This document shows positions 31,850 to 41,640 of a stretch of 64,000 bases of DNA, piece by piece. This DNA is from Lumbricus rubellus (taxonomy: Eukaryota > Annelida > Clitellata > Crassiclitellata > Lumbricidae), in assembly GCA_945859605.1 (NCBI GenBank), contig OX243822.1:19961899-20025898 (forward strand), in the 5' to 3' direction. The first letter of the stretch is position 1; the number at the start of each line of letters is the position of its first letter. The notes under the pieces were generated by a model. That model did not search any database. It was not told the origin of the DNA and was given only the letters and a program-made list of their open reading frames with translations. The translations under genes and the position numbers were made by a program.

Positions 31850-32015
31850 TAATAAAATTTATAATAATGATAATGATAACAATAATAAAGGCCATCATCA
31901 GGCTGTGGTACTCGGTTTTAAGAGGAACAAAATGATGATAATAATAGTAATAATAATAGTAGCAATAATAATAGTAATAATAATAGTAGCAATAATAATA
32001 ATGAATATTAATGGT
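31850..32015. repeat. (AAT)n-rich imperfect microsatellite
   Basis: AATAATAATAGTAATAA-type tract split by a short unique stretch near 31890-31930. The surrounding 31424-32281 has no other supported feature. Confidence 0.85.
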
Positions 32016-32281
32016 AAGTGCTTATTAATTTAAACTGACAAGTAGGCAGTAAGATTACACGATGAGTGACATATAATAACAAGTCACACAGTTTAGCAAT
32101 CTTGAGTTAAATTCAGCTACGCTCTCTTTGCCTCTAGGAAGTAGAAAGCTGAGTCAACCTCACAAGGTATTGAACACACATCCTGATCTTCATGTCAGCA
32201 TCTTGCCTTTCAACCATCTTCTGACTCCTCATTTGCTCTCTTCTTTCTGGCTGTTATTTATCAATTTATCTGTGATTTTTC

Positions 32282-32456
32282 CAGGGCTTTTTAAAGGGAT
32301 TTTTAGAACTGCACAACTTCTTCTTTCTCTTCCCATCCTACATGCAAATTAATCGAACCTTTTTTACTAGTTTTACCTGTGCCGAAGTGCTTCTACAACT
32401 GCACAAATTCGTTTAAAACTGCACATTTTGTGTACAACTGCATGCTAAACGCCCTG
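32282..32456 (+). mobile_element. hAT-type MITE, copy 1 (CAGGGCTTTTTAA family)
   Basis: Ends CAGGGCTTTTTAAAGG / AACGCCCTG. Octamers GATTTTTC (32274-32281) and GATTTGTC (32457-32464) agree at 7 of 8. Body words: AGAACTGCACAAC, GCTTCTACAACTGCACAAAT, ACTGCACATTTTGTGTA. Confidence 0.88.
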
Positions 32457-33218
32457 GATTTGTCAATGACTGTGGCTAGTATTTTTTGTATGATGTTTTG
32501 TATAGATTTTGGAACTTATTCAAATGAACGCGAATGAAGGGACGCCTGGGAATGACGCTCGAGCTGCACACTGAAGTCAGCACCAATTGGCGGAAAGGTT
32601 CCTTATGAAGACGGTTCTATTTCCGCTTCTGCAGTGCCCTGAGAAGTCAGGTGGCCTGGAAGCTGTGTTTTTTAACAATTGATTGCTTGATTGATTTATT
32701 GTGTTTTAAATTGGTTGGTTGATTGATGAATTGATTAATGAATTGAATGATGGATGGATTGATTTATTAATTAATGAGTTGGTTAATATATTTTATTATT
32801 TTTTTTGCCATATGTTTTATATTAATAGAATAAACGAATTGCCAAACAACTACAGGCAAAGATTTTTTGCTAACTGAAAAGGTTACTTGAATAATTAATT
32901 GGATAACGTTATAAACAATAAAATCAAAAAGTCTTTACACTAATGAGGTATGCATGAAGACTGTAATGAATTCATAAAGCTTATGCCAGTTAAGGTCTTC
33001 TTAATTAAACAAATATCAGTTTATCAATCAAGTTTATTTTATACCATTTCAATTAATTTACATGTAAAGGCAGAAAATACAATTCCAATGGGTGATACTC
33101 TAATGAACCAAAGGTTCCGCAAACAGGGCAGCCCTAGGGTAAGCATGTTTCTGTCAGTCTAATCAACACTGTGTTTTATATAGTTAATTTTATTGTCTTT
33201 TAATTTATGCATTTTTAG

Positions 33219-33401
33219 GAGCAAAGTGTACTGGATTTTCCGCCATATGGATCTTCCAACAACCCTCGGCTTTCTCCGCCAGGTCTGCCATGAGATTGTC
33301 GTCGATCCTAACGATCGTTCCGTCATTCGAATGAGCAATGAGCTCGGATTCTTCTCCAGCGGAGAGCGCAGTAGATTGAGTATCGTGACACCGCCCAGGA
33401 A
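33219..33401 (+). pseudogene. Exon-like block of TANGO6-like gene
   Basis: Flanked by TTTTTAG| and AA|GTACGT. One phase is fully open: SKVYWIFRHMDLPTTLGFLR, then QVCHEIVVDPNDRSV and SIVTPPRK. The other phases contain stops. Its end phase does not join the next block at 33795, which needs phase 0, consistent with decay or a missed exon. Confidence 0.55.
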
Positions 33402-33794
33402 GTACGTAATAACAATGATTGTGATGGTGATGATGATAAAAATGATAATGATCTTTGTTTTATTTGAAATTTACACAATGCAGTATGATTACAATTCATA
33501 TTATGAACGTATGATCACCAGTTATCACAGGAGTTGAATTTCACTGCCTGGCAGCTGTGCAAGGTGTCGTAGCGTCCTAGTGCTCATTATGCCATTTGCC
33601 AAATTGAAGGCTGAGTTAACCAGTATGTAGTCCATGCGCTCTTCGTGCCATTGAGTTATCGTTACACGAAACCCTGTATCCATGAATGGTAGATAAAAAG
33701 CATAGCTTATTAGATGATGGAGGACGGAAGATTGCAGTAAGTAAATTATGGAGGTGACAATAAAGGCTGTGTGGACTTCTTTTACTTGTTGCAG

Positions 33795-33911
33795 AAAGTC
33801 AACATTGGACATCAGCGGTGGGAGTCGTTGGCTGAGAGCATCGTACATTTGATCATTTCATCGAAACGTCAAGACAACATTGGTATCAAGCTGTTTGTGC
33901 TCTGTCTTAAG
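33795..33911 (+). pseudogene. Exon-like block of TANGO6-like gene
   Basis: Between CTTGTTGCAG| and AAG|GTAAAC, exactly 39 codons, phase 0 at both ends: KVNIGHQRWESLAESIVHLI then ISSKRQDNIGIKLFVLCLK. Helical HEAT-like composition. Confidence 0.55.
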
Positions 33912-33957
33912 GTAAACCTGACTTACAGAGTCCTGCTCTAGAACCAATACCAATCAT

Positions 33958-34176
33958 GGGGCGCGGTGGTGTAGTGGTGGCGTCGTTGCCTTGGAGCCGG
34001 AAGGTTCGAGGTTCGAATCTACCTCGTTGCGTAAGAACCTTGGGCAAGTCCTTCACTCACAATTGCTCAGCGCTTCGGCGTGAAACTCTGATGCAGTGTC
34101 CGCTCTGCATTCAGGAGCGCCTCTGAGTAGGGAGAGAGTTTGAAGGGGTGCTCGCTATAAGAAGTGCACATACAAA
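33958..34176 (+). mobile_element. tRNA-derived SINE, second copy
   Basis: Near-identical to the SINE at 26462: box-A word TGGTGTAGTGG, box B GGTTCGAATCT, the same body, and tail GGAGCGCCTCTGAGTAG ... GGGTGCTCGCTATAAG with a small insertion in the final hairpin. Placed just after an exon-like block of the TANGO6-like gene. Confidence 0.88.
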
Positions 34177-34199
34177 GAAACCACAAATACTACCACCAT

Positions 34200-34495
34200 T
34201 TCAGAAATTGAACTGTAATAAGTGTGCAAAGAAATGCTTGCTCAGACCACCAGGCACTGCGGTCCGATTTTCACTTTATGGTCCTTTTCGCCTGCTCTGC
34301 GACAATGATAGCTGTTCCTTCTCTGGTTGGTCTAACAACCTGGAATGGGCTTCCCTTGACTATACGACACCTCCCAAACTAGTCTCAGCTTCATCAATTG
34401 TTAAAGACTGATTTTTCCCCTGCTTGGCATGGGCCAGGAGCATCTCTGAGTAAGGATCTAGTAGTGGTGCTATATAAATATCGATTTAATGATTT
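34200..34495 (+). pseudogene. LINE 3'-end fragment
   Basis: Degenerate CR1/L2 tail (FSLYGPFRLL, NNLEWASLDY) followed by GAGCATCTCTGAGTAAGG and GTGCTATATAAATATCG, i.e. the same 3' UTR block as at 25038. Confidence 0.6.
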
Positions 34496-34556
34496 TAACA
34501 TTTTTATCATATCTGAAGGTAATTATATATAAGAAGGCACATGTACTAGAAGATAC

Positions 34557-34752
34557 CAGGGCTGTTTTTAAGGAATTTTTAGTACTGCACAACTCCTTCT
34601 TTCCTTTCCCTTCCTCCATGGTAAATTACTTTTAATTAATCAGAAGGCAACGGCTTTTTTGCTAGTTTTAACTGTACAGACGTGCTTCTACAACTGCACA
34701 AATCCATTTAGAACTGCACATTTTGTGTACAGCTGCACGTTAAAAAGCCCTG
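34557..34752 (+). mobile_element. hAT-type MITE, copy 2
   Basis: Same ends and body as copy 1. Flanking octamers GAAGATAC and GATGGTAC agree at 6 of 8. Confidence 0.88.
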
Positions 34753-35904
34753 GATGGTACTATTTTATAAGTTACTTATATTAGAAGGTACCTATTTTAG
34801 AAGGTACTTGTATTAGAAGCCACTTATATTATTATATTTATTAGAATATAGTGGTGACTCCGAAAGTGGTGGTGTCCAGATGTATTAGTGATGGTGGTAG
34901 TGGTCTTATAATTGTAATGGTTCTCCTTGAGATGGTGATTGTTACGCTAAGATGGTGGAATGTATAATGCTCATGTATGTAAATGAAATATTTTTAATTT
35001 GTGACAATTAAGTTAATTATAAATTATTTTTATCGTAGTGCTTGGACGATATCATCTCTGACAAGGTGGATTCATCCAGAAAGGACGTAATCATGGATAG
35101 CCATGGAAGAAGAAGAGGAAGCAGAGAAGGAGGAATCTTTAGATCCAGCCATTTTGATTCGGAGGCTGGAGAGGCGATGTGTGATAGGATTGGACCATCC
35201 CGCATTAACAAATCCACCCATATTCTCAGTTGGTTGTGGCTTGTTGATTACAATTGAAGCCTGAGTAAATATTTTATTCGTCGGTGATGTGGTAACTTCT
35301 CAGTGTTCTTTTTTGGTGTTAATGCTGAATTCACTGAAAATACTGAGCTTTAAATTAAAGTGACTATTAAATAATTTCCACATAGGATATACATAAAAGA
35401 GAATTTTGTTGGTAGTTGAAGGTCTCGGAATTCCATTCTTTAGCATGGAATCTATAAAAAGAACTTATAGTAAATTGACTGTCTACCCTACATTTTAATT
35501 CAACTCCTGCTAGACTTGCTATTATCTGCTACTGTTAAAATCTGACTGCATACTTGAATTAGTTTAAATGTTTTGAATTAATAAACGAGTACTATTGTTA
35601 GTATTATTTTTTATTAATATTATAATTGTCATTATAATTATTGTTATTATTTCTTTACATATTAAGATCATAGATTATTATTACTGGGCCCATATTTGTT
35701 TATTTTTTACTGTTTCATGTTTGAAATTATTGTGTTGGTTTTTCCATGAAGGCAACACTGACAAGAGGAGTGAAGATCTTTTCAGAATACAAGTGACGCA
35801 TGTTCGGAGCCTTTGAAATGGAGATGCTGAGCATGGCTCTCAGTCTCCTAACTTCACTCTTTGCTGACAAAGAAAAGGTTCACTGTTTATTTTATTTACT
35901 TTGG

Positions 35905-36020
35905 AGGGCTTTTTTAACGTGCAGTTCTACACAAAATGTGTAGAACTTTGAAAACGAATTTGTGCAGTTGTATTAAAAACCGTCTTGTGTAGTGAAAATC
36001 ATCAGAAAAAGGTAATTACA
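35905..36020 (-). mobile_element. hAT-type MITE, copy 4, truncated and inverted
   Basis: AGGGCTTTTTTAACGTGCAG is the complement of the right end of the family. The body follows in reverse to about 36020, then is lost. Lies in an intron of the TANGO6-like gene. Confidence 0.75.
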
Positions 36021-36129
36021 GCCGGTTCACAACGGAAGAAGAAAGTGAAACGAAGGGTGTGCGCAGTGGAAAATATGCAGCAGGAAGAAAGAAGGCCAAA
36101 ATCCGAAATTCCAAGCCGCTGACTAAAAA

Positions 36130-36252
36130 AGGTCATCAGACTTTATACGCTCTGACTGACTGACTGGCTGGCTGGCTGACTGACTGACTGAGCTAGCCTG
36201 GGTTAAGAGTGCCTGTGAATAGTTGTACGGGTGCTATATAAATTCCATAGAT

Positions 36253-36296
<44 letters not shown>

Positions 36297-36300
36297 ATAA
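36130..36300. repeat. (GACT)n, L2/SINE tail, (GATA)n
   Basis: GACTGACTGGCTGGCTG tract, then a tail-like TGCCTGTGAATAGTTG and GGTGCTATATAAATTCC, then AGATAGATAGAT repeats (about 36252-36296). Likely one truncated LINE or SINE 3' end with its microsatellite. Confidence 0.7.
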
Positions 36301-36956
36301 AATAGAAAAACAGGATAAAGTTACATTAATTTCCAGTTTTATTTTCTTAGCCTTATTATACACTAATTTGCCTTTCCTTTTCTTTAGCTCTCCGGTTTAA
36401 GCTGGCAGCGAATGCAGGTACTCGTTCCACTTCTCCAGAAGCTTTCCGAAGTCGATCAGTCACTGCAGGAGATGGCGCTCGACCTCTGCAACGCACAGTC
36501 TCACTCACCTCGGCGCGGAGTCTTCCGATGCGACCAGCGGAAGAAAGGATTCGAAAAGCAAGGACCAGAAGGACTAAAGAGATTTGAGCTGTGTTCCCGC
36601 TTCTTGCATGAGCGCTGCAACGACAAAGCAGAAGTACCCGTTCAATGAAGTGCTGAGTAGCACCGAAGTGGCCGATTCACCAGCGATGATTTATGGTTCC
36701 GTTCTCGACAGCAAAAGATTCTCCCACCTATAAACAGATGGCAGCACAGGTCTGCGATTCGTTCATTCCAGCGCATGGCTATGCGCTCATTGTGCTGCGA
36801 CAGCTCATCGAACAGACTCAACAGAGGGATGCGGAACCCCTGAAAATTAATTGGGAGAGGTTCTCGGCGGTCTTGGTTGGTACCATCTTTTCGTCTAATC
36901 AAATCTACTAATCTAGTCTAGTAATAATTTTCATTTAATTTGAAACCGACACACTA

Positions 36957-37147
36957 AAGGGCTTCTTTTAAGGGATTTTTAGAACTGCAAAACCCCTTCT
37001 TTCCCTTCCTATCTGCCATGATAAATTACTCCCAATCGGATGACAATGACCTTTTGCTATGTCTAGCTGCACAGAAGAGCTTCTGCAACTGCACAAATCC
37101 ATTTAAAACTGCATTTTGTGTAGAACTGTATGCTAAAAAAAGCCCTG
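36957..37147 (+). mobile_element. hAT-type MITE, copy 3
   Basis: AGGGCTTCTTTTAAGGG to AAAAAAGCCCTG with the family body. Octamers ACACACTA and ACACAGTA agree at 6 of 8. Confidence 0.85.
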
Positions 37148-37737
37148 ACACAGTATGCAGTATGATTATAATTCATAGTATGAACAGATGACCACAAGTT
37201 ATTATACAGGAGTCGAATTTAGCTGAACTTACTTTACATTACCATGCCATATATACTTACCTTCACCTTAAATTACCGTACCATCGTGAGTGTAAATATA
37301 TATAGAACCAATTCAAGAGAAAAGCTGTCATAGGCACTTCCTCCATAAAAATACATACTTTAGTTTGCATTACGAAGCTTCAATACTGGTACACATTTTA
37401 GTGTACATTACCATGCAATTAAACAAATGTATCAGCTGGAAGCTTTCTATAAATTAATAATCTTACCTTAAATTGCCCTATAAATGCACATTTTCTTTGG
37501 AATGCATTTTGTGCTGTCAGCCGCTAAAGTTTCGGATGCGAGATATGTCGACTGTTGCGATTTGGCCTTGGAAACACTGTTCATGAGGTCATGCTGCAGC
37601 AAATCTAATCGGGCGTTAATCTAGTCAGAAAGTTCAGTATTAGTTCAATCAGTCACTATTTATTATGTGACCTATAAAAAATTTACATCTGCTACCTAGG
37701 GTTGACTCATAAGTGTTTTACTGATGACCTATTTGTA
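37148..37737. other. Presumed intron, no supported feature
   Basis: AT-rich sequence between TANGO6-like blocks. Exons expected from the family order (middle of the C-terminal HEAT region) are not recognisable here, which fits decay. Confidence 0.35.
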
Positions 37738-37950
37738 TTCATTCATTCATTCTGTTGACTTAATATAATAGTGCATCTTCAAGATATCCCCAGACACAGC
37801 AAAATAAAAAAAGACTTGAGAGATTCATGAAACAGAGTTTGATTGGTCAGGTGTAAATTGCATCACCGTGGTTAGACTGGGAGTGGGAGCGTCTTTGAGT
37901 GGGCCTCCTTGAAGGGGCGCTATATAAATTCTTTAAATGAATGAGTGATT
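37738..37950 (+). mobile_element. L2/SINE 3'-tail fragments
   Basis: An inverted TTCATTCATTC tail near 37738, and a plus-strand tail GGGAGCGTCTTTGAGTGG ... GGGGCGCTATATAAATTC followed by AATGAATGAGTG near 37880-37945. No coding part remains. Confidence 0.6.
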
Positions 37951-38349
37951 TGTTTAAAATATATTTTTTTAATTATTTTAATGTAATTTTCTAGCAATTG
38001 GAAAATATTGACTCTGCTCTGTTTTTTGCTTGTTTAATCGATACGGAAATTTTGAATTACGAGATAATTTTCTATAAGTTGATTCTATTCGTGTCTCATG
38101 AATATCTTCTCTTAAAGTAATTCGATCTTATCTGGGTTCGATCTAATCTGCCTCTAATCTTGTCTGAATCTGTTGCAATGTTAGACAAATATGTCAGGAT
38201 TAAAATGGTGTTTGAATTGTAAAAATCGATGAAAATTTACTATTTATTTTCATATTTACAAAATGGGTCCCTTTTTTCCGGACACAGTGTATTAAACACT
38301 TTGCATTAAATATTGTATATATATATGTGTTATTTTATTGCCTTATTAA

Positions 38350-38423
38350 CACATTCACCACCTACACGCCTTGTTAAATGACTGGCTGAAGGACGAGTTA
38401 ACTCGTCCTTGGCGGTGAACGTG
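38350..38423. mobile_element. 74-bp TTAA-flanked MITE
   Basis: TTAA at 38346-38349 and 38424-38427. Ends CACATTCACCACC / GGCGGTGAACGTG. It contains the palindrome GGACGAGTTAACTCGTCC. The ends match the 1.1-kb TTAA insertion at 58514-59660. TTAA duplication is typical of piggyBac and Kolobok families. Confidence 0.85.
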
Positions 38424-38509
38424 TTAATATGATTTTGTTAAATTATATCAATACTAATTGAATTAAATACTGTATTTGTATTATTTTATTACATTATTAT
38501 TATTATTAT

Positions 38510-38650
38510 AATTATTATTATTTCATTATTGTTCTGTTAAATACTGTTTATAATGTAATGATGATTATTATTATTTTATTATTATTATTATGTCGTCATT
38601 GTTCTGTTAAATATTGTAATTATTATTATTGCTGTTGTTGTTATTTCATT
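38510..38650. repeat. (ATT)n-rich tracts
   Basis: Interrupted TTATTATTATT runs with two copies of a GTTCTGTTAAATACTGTT-type spacer, just before the last TANGO6-like exon. Confidence 0.8.
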
Positions 38651-38712
38651 ATGGTTCTGTTGAATGAGAAGAAACACTGTTTATTATCTACTGAAAATAT
38701 GTTTGTCTGCAG

Positions 38713-38889
38713 GTCCTGGAAAATCTTTCCGTACACAGGAGTTCCTCCGACTCTTAAAGGACGTTCTAAAGCATGATGAAGACGATTGTGTTCGACTTCA
38801 CACCCAGATCATTGGAAGTGCTCGAAGTGGTCGTACATGACTTCTTGGCGCCATCGCAGACAAAAGAAAAACACATTCATTTTCCATGA
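38713..38889 (+). pseudogene. TANGO6-like last exon
   Basis: After acceptor TTTGTCTGCAG. It starts as VLENLSV, shifts to QEFLRLLKDVLKHDEDDC then VRLHTQI, and shifts again to LEVLEVVVHDFLAPSQTKEK then HIHFP and a stop. The pattern LLK..L..DDV.KLHAQ.ALEELD....NFL.P.Q matches the TANGO6 C-terminus as I know it, so two indels in under 100 bases break a conserved exon. Confidence 0.65.
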
Positions 38890-38935
38890 CATTTGTGATA
38901 TTCTCATTGAACATTTATATAGGATTAGGCGCCAG

Positions 38936-38978
38936 TATGAGAATTGTAGAAAAATAACTGGGGAGGGAGGGTCAGTCA
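38936..38978 (+). mobile_element. hAT MITE end (12018 family)
   Basis: CAGTATGAGAATTGTAG followed by AAAATAACTGGGGAGGG is the reverse-oriented right end of the MITE at 12018-12163. The partner end is missing. Confidence 0.6.
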
Positions 38979-39017
38979 TTTATTTACGACGAGTTGTCAT
39001 CATTCTGCATTGTGTCA

Positions 39018-39440
39018 GTTTGATCCGGCTCCAAGGCACCAAACCCACCACTGCACCACCATTATGTGGAGTTATGGTATGCAATGAAGAATTTACTACA
39101 GTGTCTTAGGAAAGACTAGGTGGCAGGTTTGAGTCCACCTCAAATCGTGCTGTATTAGTCTTGAGCAAGTCCTTCGCTCGCAATTACTCAGCAGAGTCAG
39201 CACTTCGGCATGAAAGTACGATGCAGTACCCGCACTATAGTCGAGAGCGCCTCTGAGTAGAGAGTTTGAAGGGGCGCCTTAGCAAATGCGAGAAATATTT
39301 GTAAAAATAATGATATTAGTTTAATCTCAAACTGACACTATGCGCTTTGGTGTGAAACTCCAATTCAGTGTCCATGCTGTAGTTGGGAGCGCTTCTGAGT
39401 AGTGATCTCGAAGAAGCGCTATAACAAGTTCACATACATG
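39018..39440. mobile_element. Three degenerate SINE pieces
   Basis: 39018-39060 is an inverted SINE head (complement of GTGGTGCAGTGGTGG...CCTTGGAGCC). 39115-39285 is a plus-strand body and tail (box-B-like GGTTTGAGTCC, then GAGCGCCTCTGAGTAGAG). 39340-39430 is a second tail (TTGGTGTGAAACTCC, GGAGCGCTTCTGAGTAG, GCGCTATAACAAG). All match the SINE at 26462. Confidence 0.75.
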
Positions 39441-40017
39441 CATATACTAGCGCAAGTCATTGAGGCAGAGGTGGATTAAGGCATGTTTATGGCCTCTGGT
39501 GCATGTAAAAAAGAAATAAAGTTTTAATTATTAATTATAGTCATTTGTTGAGTCTAATAGTAAAAATGAGTTAAAAAACTCAGATCAAATTATCTTAAAC
39601 TGCTCAGTTTTTAAATATGCACAACTTCAACATTTGCTTTATGTCAAAGAATGACACTAACAGGTTTGTTTATTTCTACAAATGTCATGGTAATGTTCAT
39701 TTTGCTTTTAGAACATTTAGAGAATTTAAGAACATTTAGAGTCACTTACAAAATTCCAGTCGCCTTGCATTTAACATTACTTAGGACATTTAAAACAATT
39801 ATAGTCATTTTAAATTTTGATTGCAGCATAAATTTATCAATGATACGCATTTTTAATGATTGAGATCGAATGGTTTATTCCCTCCCCCACCCCTGATAGC
39901 TTTAATGGGGAATAGAATATCCCACGACACCGGCCCTACATTGAGGCTTAGAAACAAGATATGTTGTAACAATCAGCATTATCAGGTCTTACTTTAAGTT
40001 TACACACTACATAATAA
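39441..40017. other. No recognised feature
   Basis: AT-rich; the frame at 39651 is low complexity. Around 39710-39800 the words ACATTTAGA and GAACATTTAGAG recur as a weak repeat. Confidence 0.4.
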
Positions 40018-40088
40018 TTACTTACTTAAATAATAGGCCTAGTATGCATAATTATTATGCATACTAGGCCTATTATTTAAGTAAGTAA
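40018..40088. repeat. Perfect 71-bp palindrome
   Basis: 35-bp arms (40018-40052 and 40054-40088) around a single central T, without mismatch. Each arm holds TAGGCCTAG and TATGCATA. It could extrude a cruciform. No duplication or coding content suggests a known element. Confidence 0.95.
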
Positions 40089-40522
40089 GTGTTTTCTTTA
40101 GGCCTATTGCAAACACACAATGGGGCACAGGAAATCATTATAAATTTATAATACATCAAAGTATCAATTGGTAATAAAACGTACAAATGAGATCAGAAGT
40201 TGAATCGAATTACTAAAATATTAGCGTCAAAGTCAAACATTCCAAGACAAACAAGTCATTTATGTACCAGCGTGTGTTTTCAGTATCAAAGTTTGTAGCC
40301 TATAATGATAACCATCAATGCATTGAGCCAAAAGTATACAGAGTAACATGCTAGAATAAAATATTCGTGTTTATACGTGCCTGTCCGTCTATGCACCTAA
40401 CTTGGCTTACCTTGCTTCATTCAAAGAGTAGGCTACACAGTACACACGGACATTCGATCGATCCATTTCTTGTAGCAGTGCCAAAATAATATTCTTCTAG
40501 TTATCTAGTAGACTTTCAGAAA

Positions 40523-40990
40523 CGTACTGCCATCTAGCGAATGCAATTGAAACATTCGTCAATTCTTTAACTGCCAAGCGTCCCGGAAGCGAGAATACAA
40601 AATGGAACCTGCCGAAGACCATAAGGGCGGAGCTGGTCAAGAGAAAGAGTTCGTCCCGTGTCCCGGATTGATTCCAAATTGTCCCGGAATTTATTGTAAA
40701 TTATATAATATATTATCTACTCAACCAACTGCTCCTGTTTTCGCACACTTGACCTGTCATGCTGAACGACGAATTTGATGGAGGTGTCCATTTAACGTCA
40801 ACGATGCCGTCCACACTTTATAACAAATAATGTCATATCTTGATCTCGAACATAATTTATTCATTGCAAAGTAAATCGACGTTTAATCCAAGTGTAATGC
40901 AATGCAGAAATGTTGATGAAAATTTGCAATATTCCAACTAAATTATTCTACAGCGAAGATTGGTTTGCATTCGCTAGATGGCGGTACATT
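40523..40990. mobile_element. Inverted-repeat-bounded segment
   Basis: GCCATCTAGCGAATGCAA near 40530 faces TTGCATTCGCTAGATGGC near 40965, a perfect 18-bp pair about 470 bp apart. The interior has three TCCCGGA words and an open stretch starting ATGGAACCTGCC near 40602 that is too short to judge. Confidence 0.55.
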
Positions 40991-41394
40991 TTCAAAAAAG
41001 CCCACAGAGTTGAATTTTCAGACCAGACGTCATAGACTCGACATCGGTTACCACGCGATCGGGTATAAACCGTATAATTATGCTACCGGTAGGCACTAGT
41101 GGCTAGGCCTACATGTAGTGGCTAGGCCTACATGTATTGGCCGGATGTTGGATGGCGCTAGATTGAAGTTGCCTGTTCGAAACTTTACTACCCATTCACC
41201 AAGCTTCTGTGTGCTAGGCAGTGTTTAATCTAGTCGGGAAGGGGGTCCGGGGGAGTTCCCCAGGAATGACATGTCCCTAAAAAAATCTTGATAGGCTATG
41301 TTGTTCAAATAATAGCCTATAGGCCTACGTAGCCTACCATTCCCCCCAAAAGTTACATAAAATATGCCTCCTCCAAAAGTCAACTTCTTTCTTC

Positions 41395-41640
41395 TTTATG
41401 TTAGCTGCCTCTCGGCAGGTCCAGATGCCCAACGACGCCAATCTTCTCGATGTTGTGCTTCTTCTTTGAGTTTTCTATAGGCCTATCCATCTTCCATCAT
41501 CCAGTCCAAGAACTTTTCCCTAGGTCTTCCTCGTCCCCTCTTCCCCTCCATTTTGCCCTCCACTGTGTACTGAGAGGCAACTCAGTGCAAAGAGACATAG
41601 CCTCTCAGTAGGCCTACATGTTTTATCCGGTTCTTCTGCC
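41395..41640 (-). pseudogene. LINE C-terminal fragment, Arg-rich motif
   Basis: The minus strand reads VEGKMEGKRGRGRPREKFLD then WMMEDG. The phrase LEGKxxGKRxRGRxRxxWxD is the typical C-terminal end of several LINE reverse-transcriptase proteins. Other blocks are out of frame. Confidence 0.6.

Larger units (their letters stand above)
35818..36910 (+). pseudogene. TANGO6-like exon pair and following block
   Basis: The block ending at 35877 (EMLSMALSLLTSLFADKEK|GTTCAC) joins in phase 0 to a block starting after TTCTTTAG at 36388 (LSGLSWQRMQVLVPLLQKLS). This is a good true junction. After ALDLCNAQ the conserved frame is lost, and a Ser/Lys linker-like frame and then VCDSFIPAHGYALIVL appear in other phases. 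The intron 35878-36387 contains a MITE and a LINE/SINE tail. Confidence 0.6.
31290..38889 (+). pseudogene. TANGO6: TANGO6-like gene, broken frames
   Basis: Plus-strand exon-like blocks in the order of TANGO6 (Transport and Golgi organization 6, a HEAT-repeat protein; role in secretion known from fly screens). The identification rests on the C-terminal half: LSGLSWQRMQVLVPLLQKLS with ALDLC; VCDSFIPAHGYALIVLRQLI with QRDAEPLKINWERF; and the final FLRLLKDVLKHDEDDCVRLH then LEVLEVVVHDFLAPSQTKEK and a stop at 38887. Frames shift within blocks: at least twice in the last exon and at least once between 36470 and 36760. Intact ORFs of nearly 1000 codons elsewhere argue against general assembly error, so I call it a pseudogene. 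The blocks at 31290, 33219, 33795 and 35039 are assigned by position only. Confidence 0.6.

Noticed and set aside
41101..41145. Direct repeat of GGCTAGGCCTACATGTA as a new element
   Set aside because: The unit is short and can be explained by local duplication of adjacent TA-type scars.
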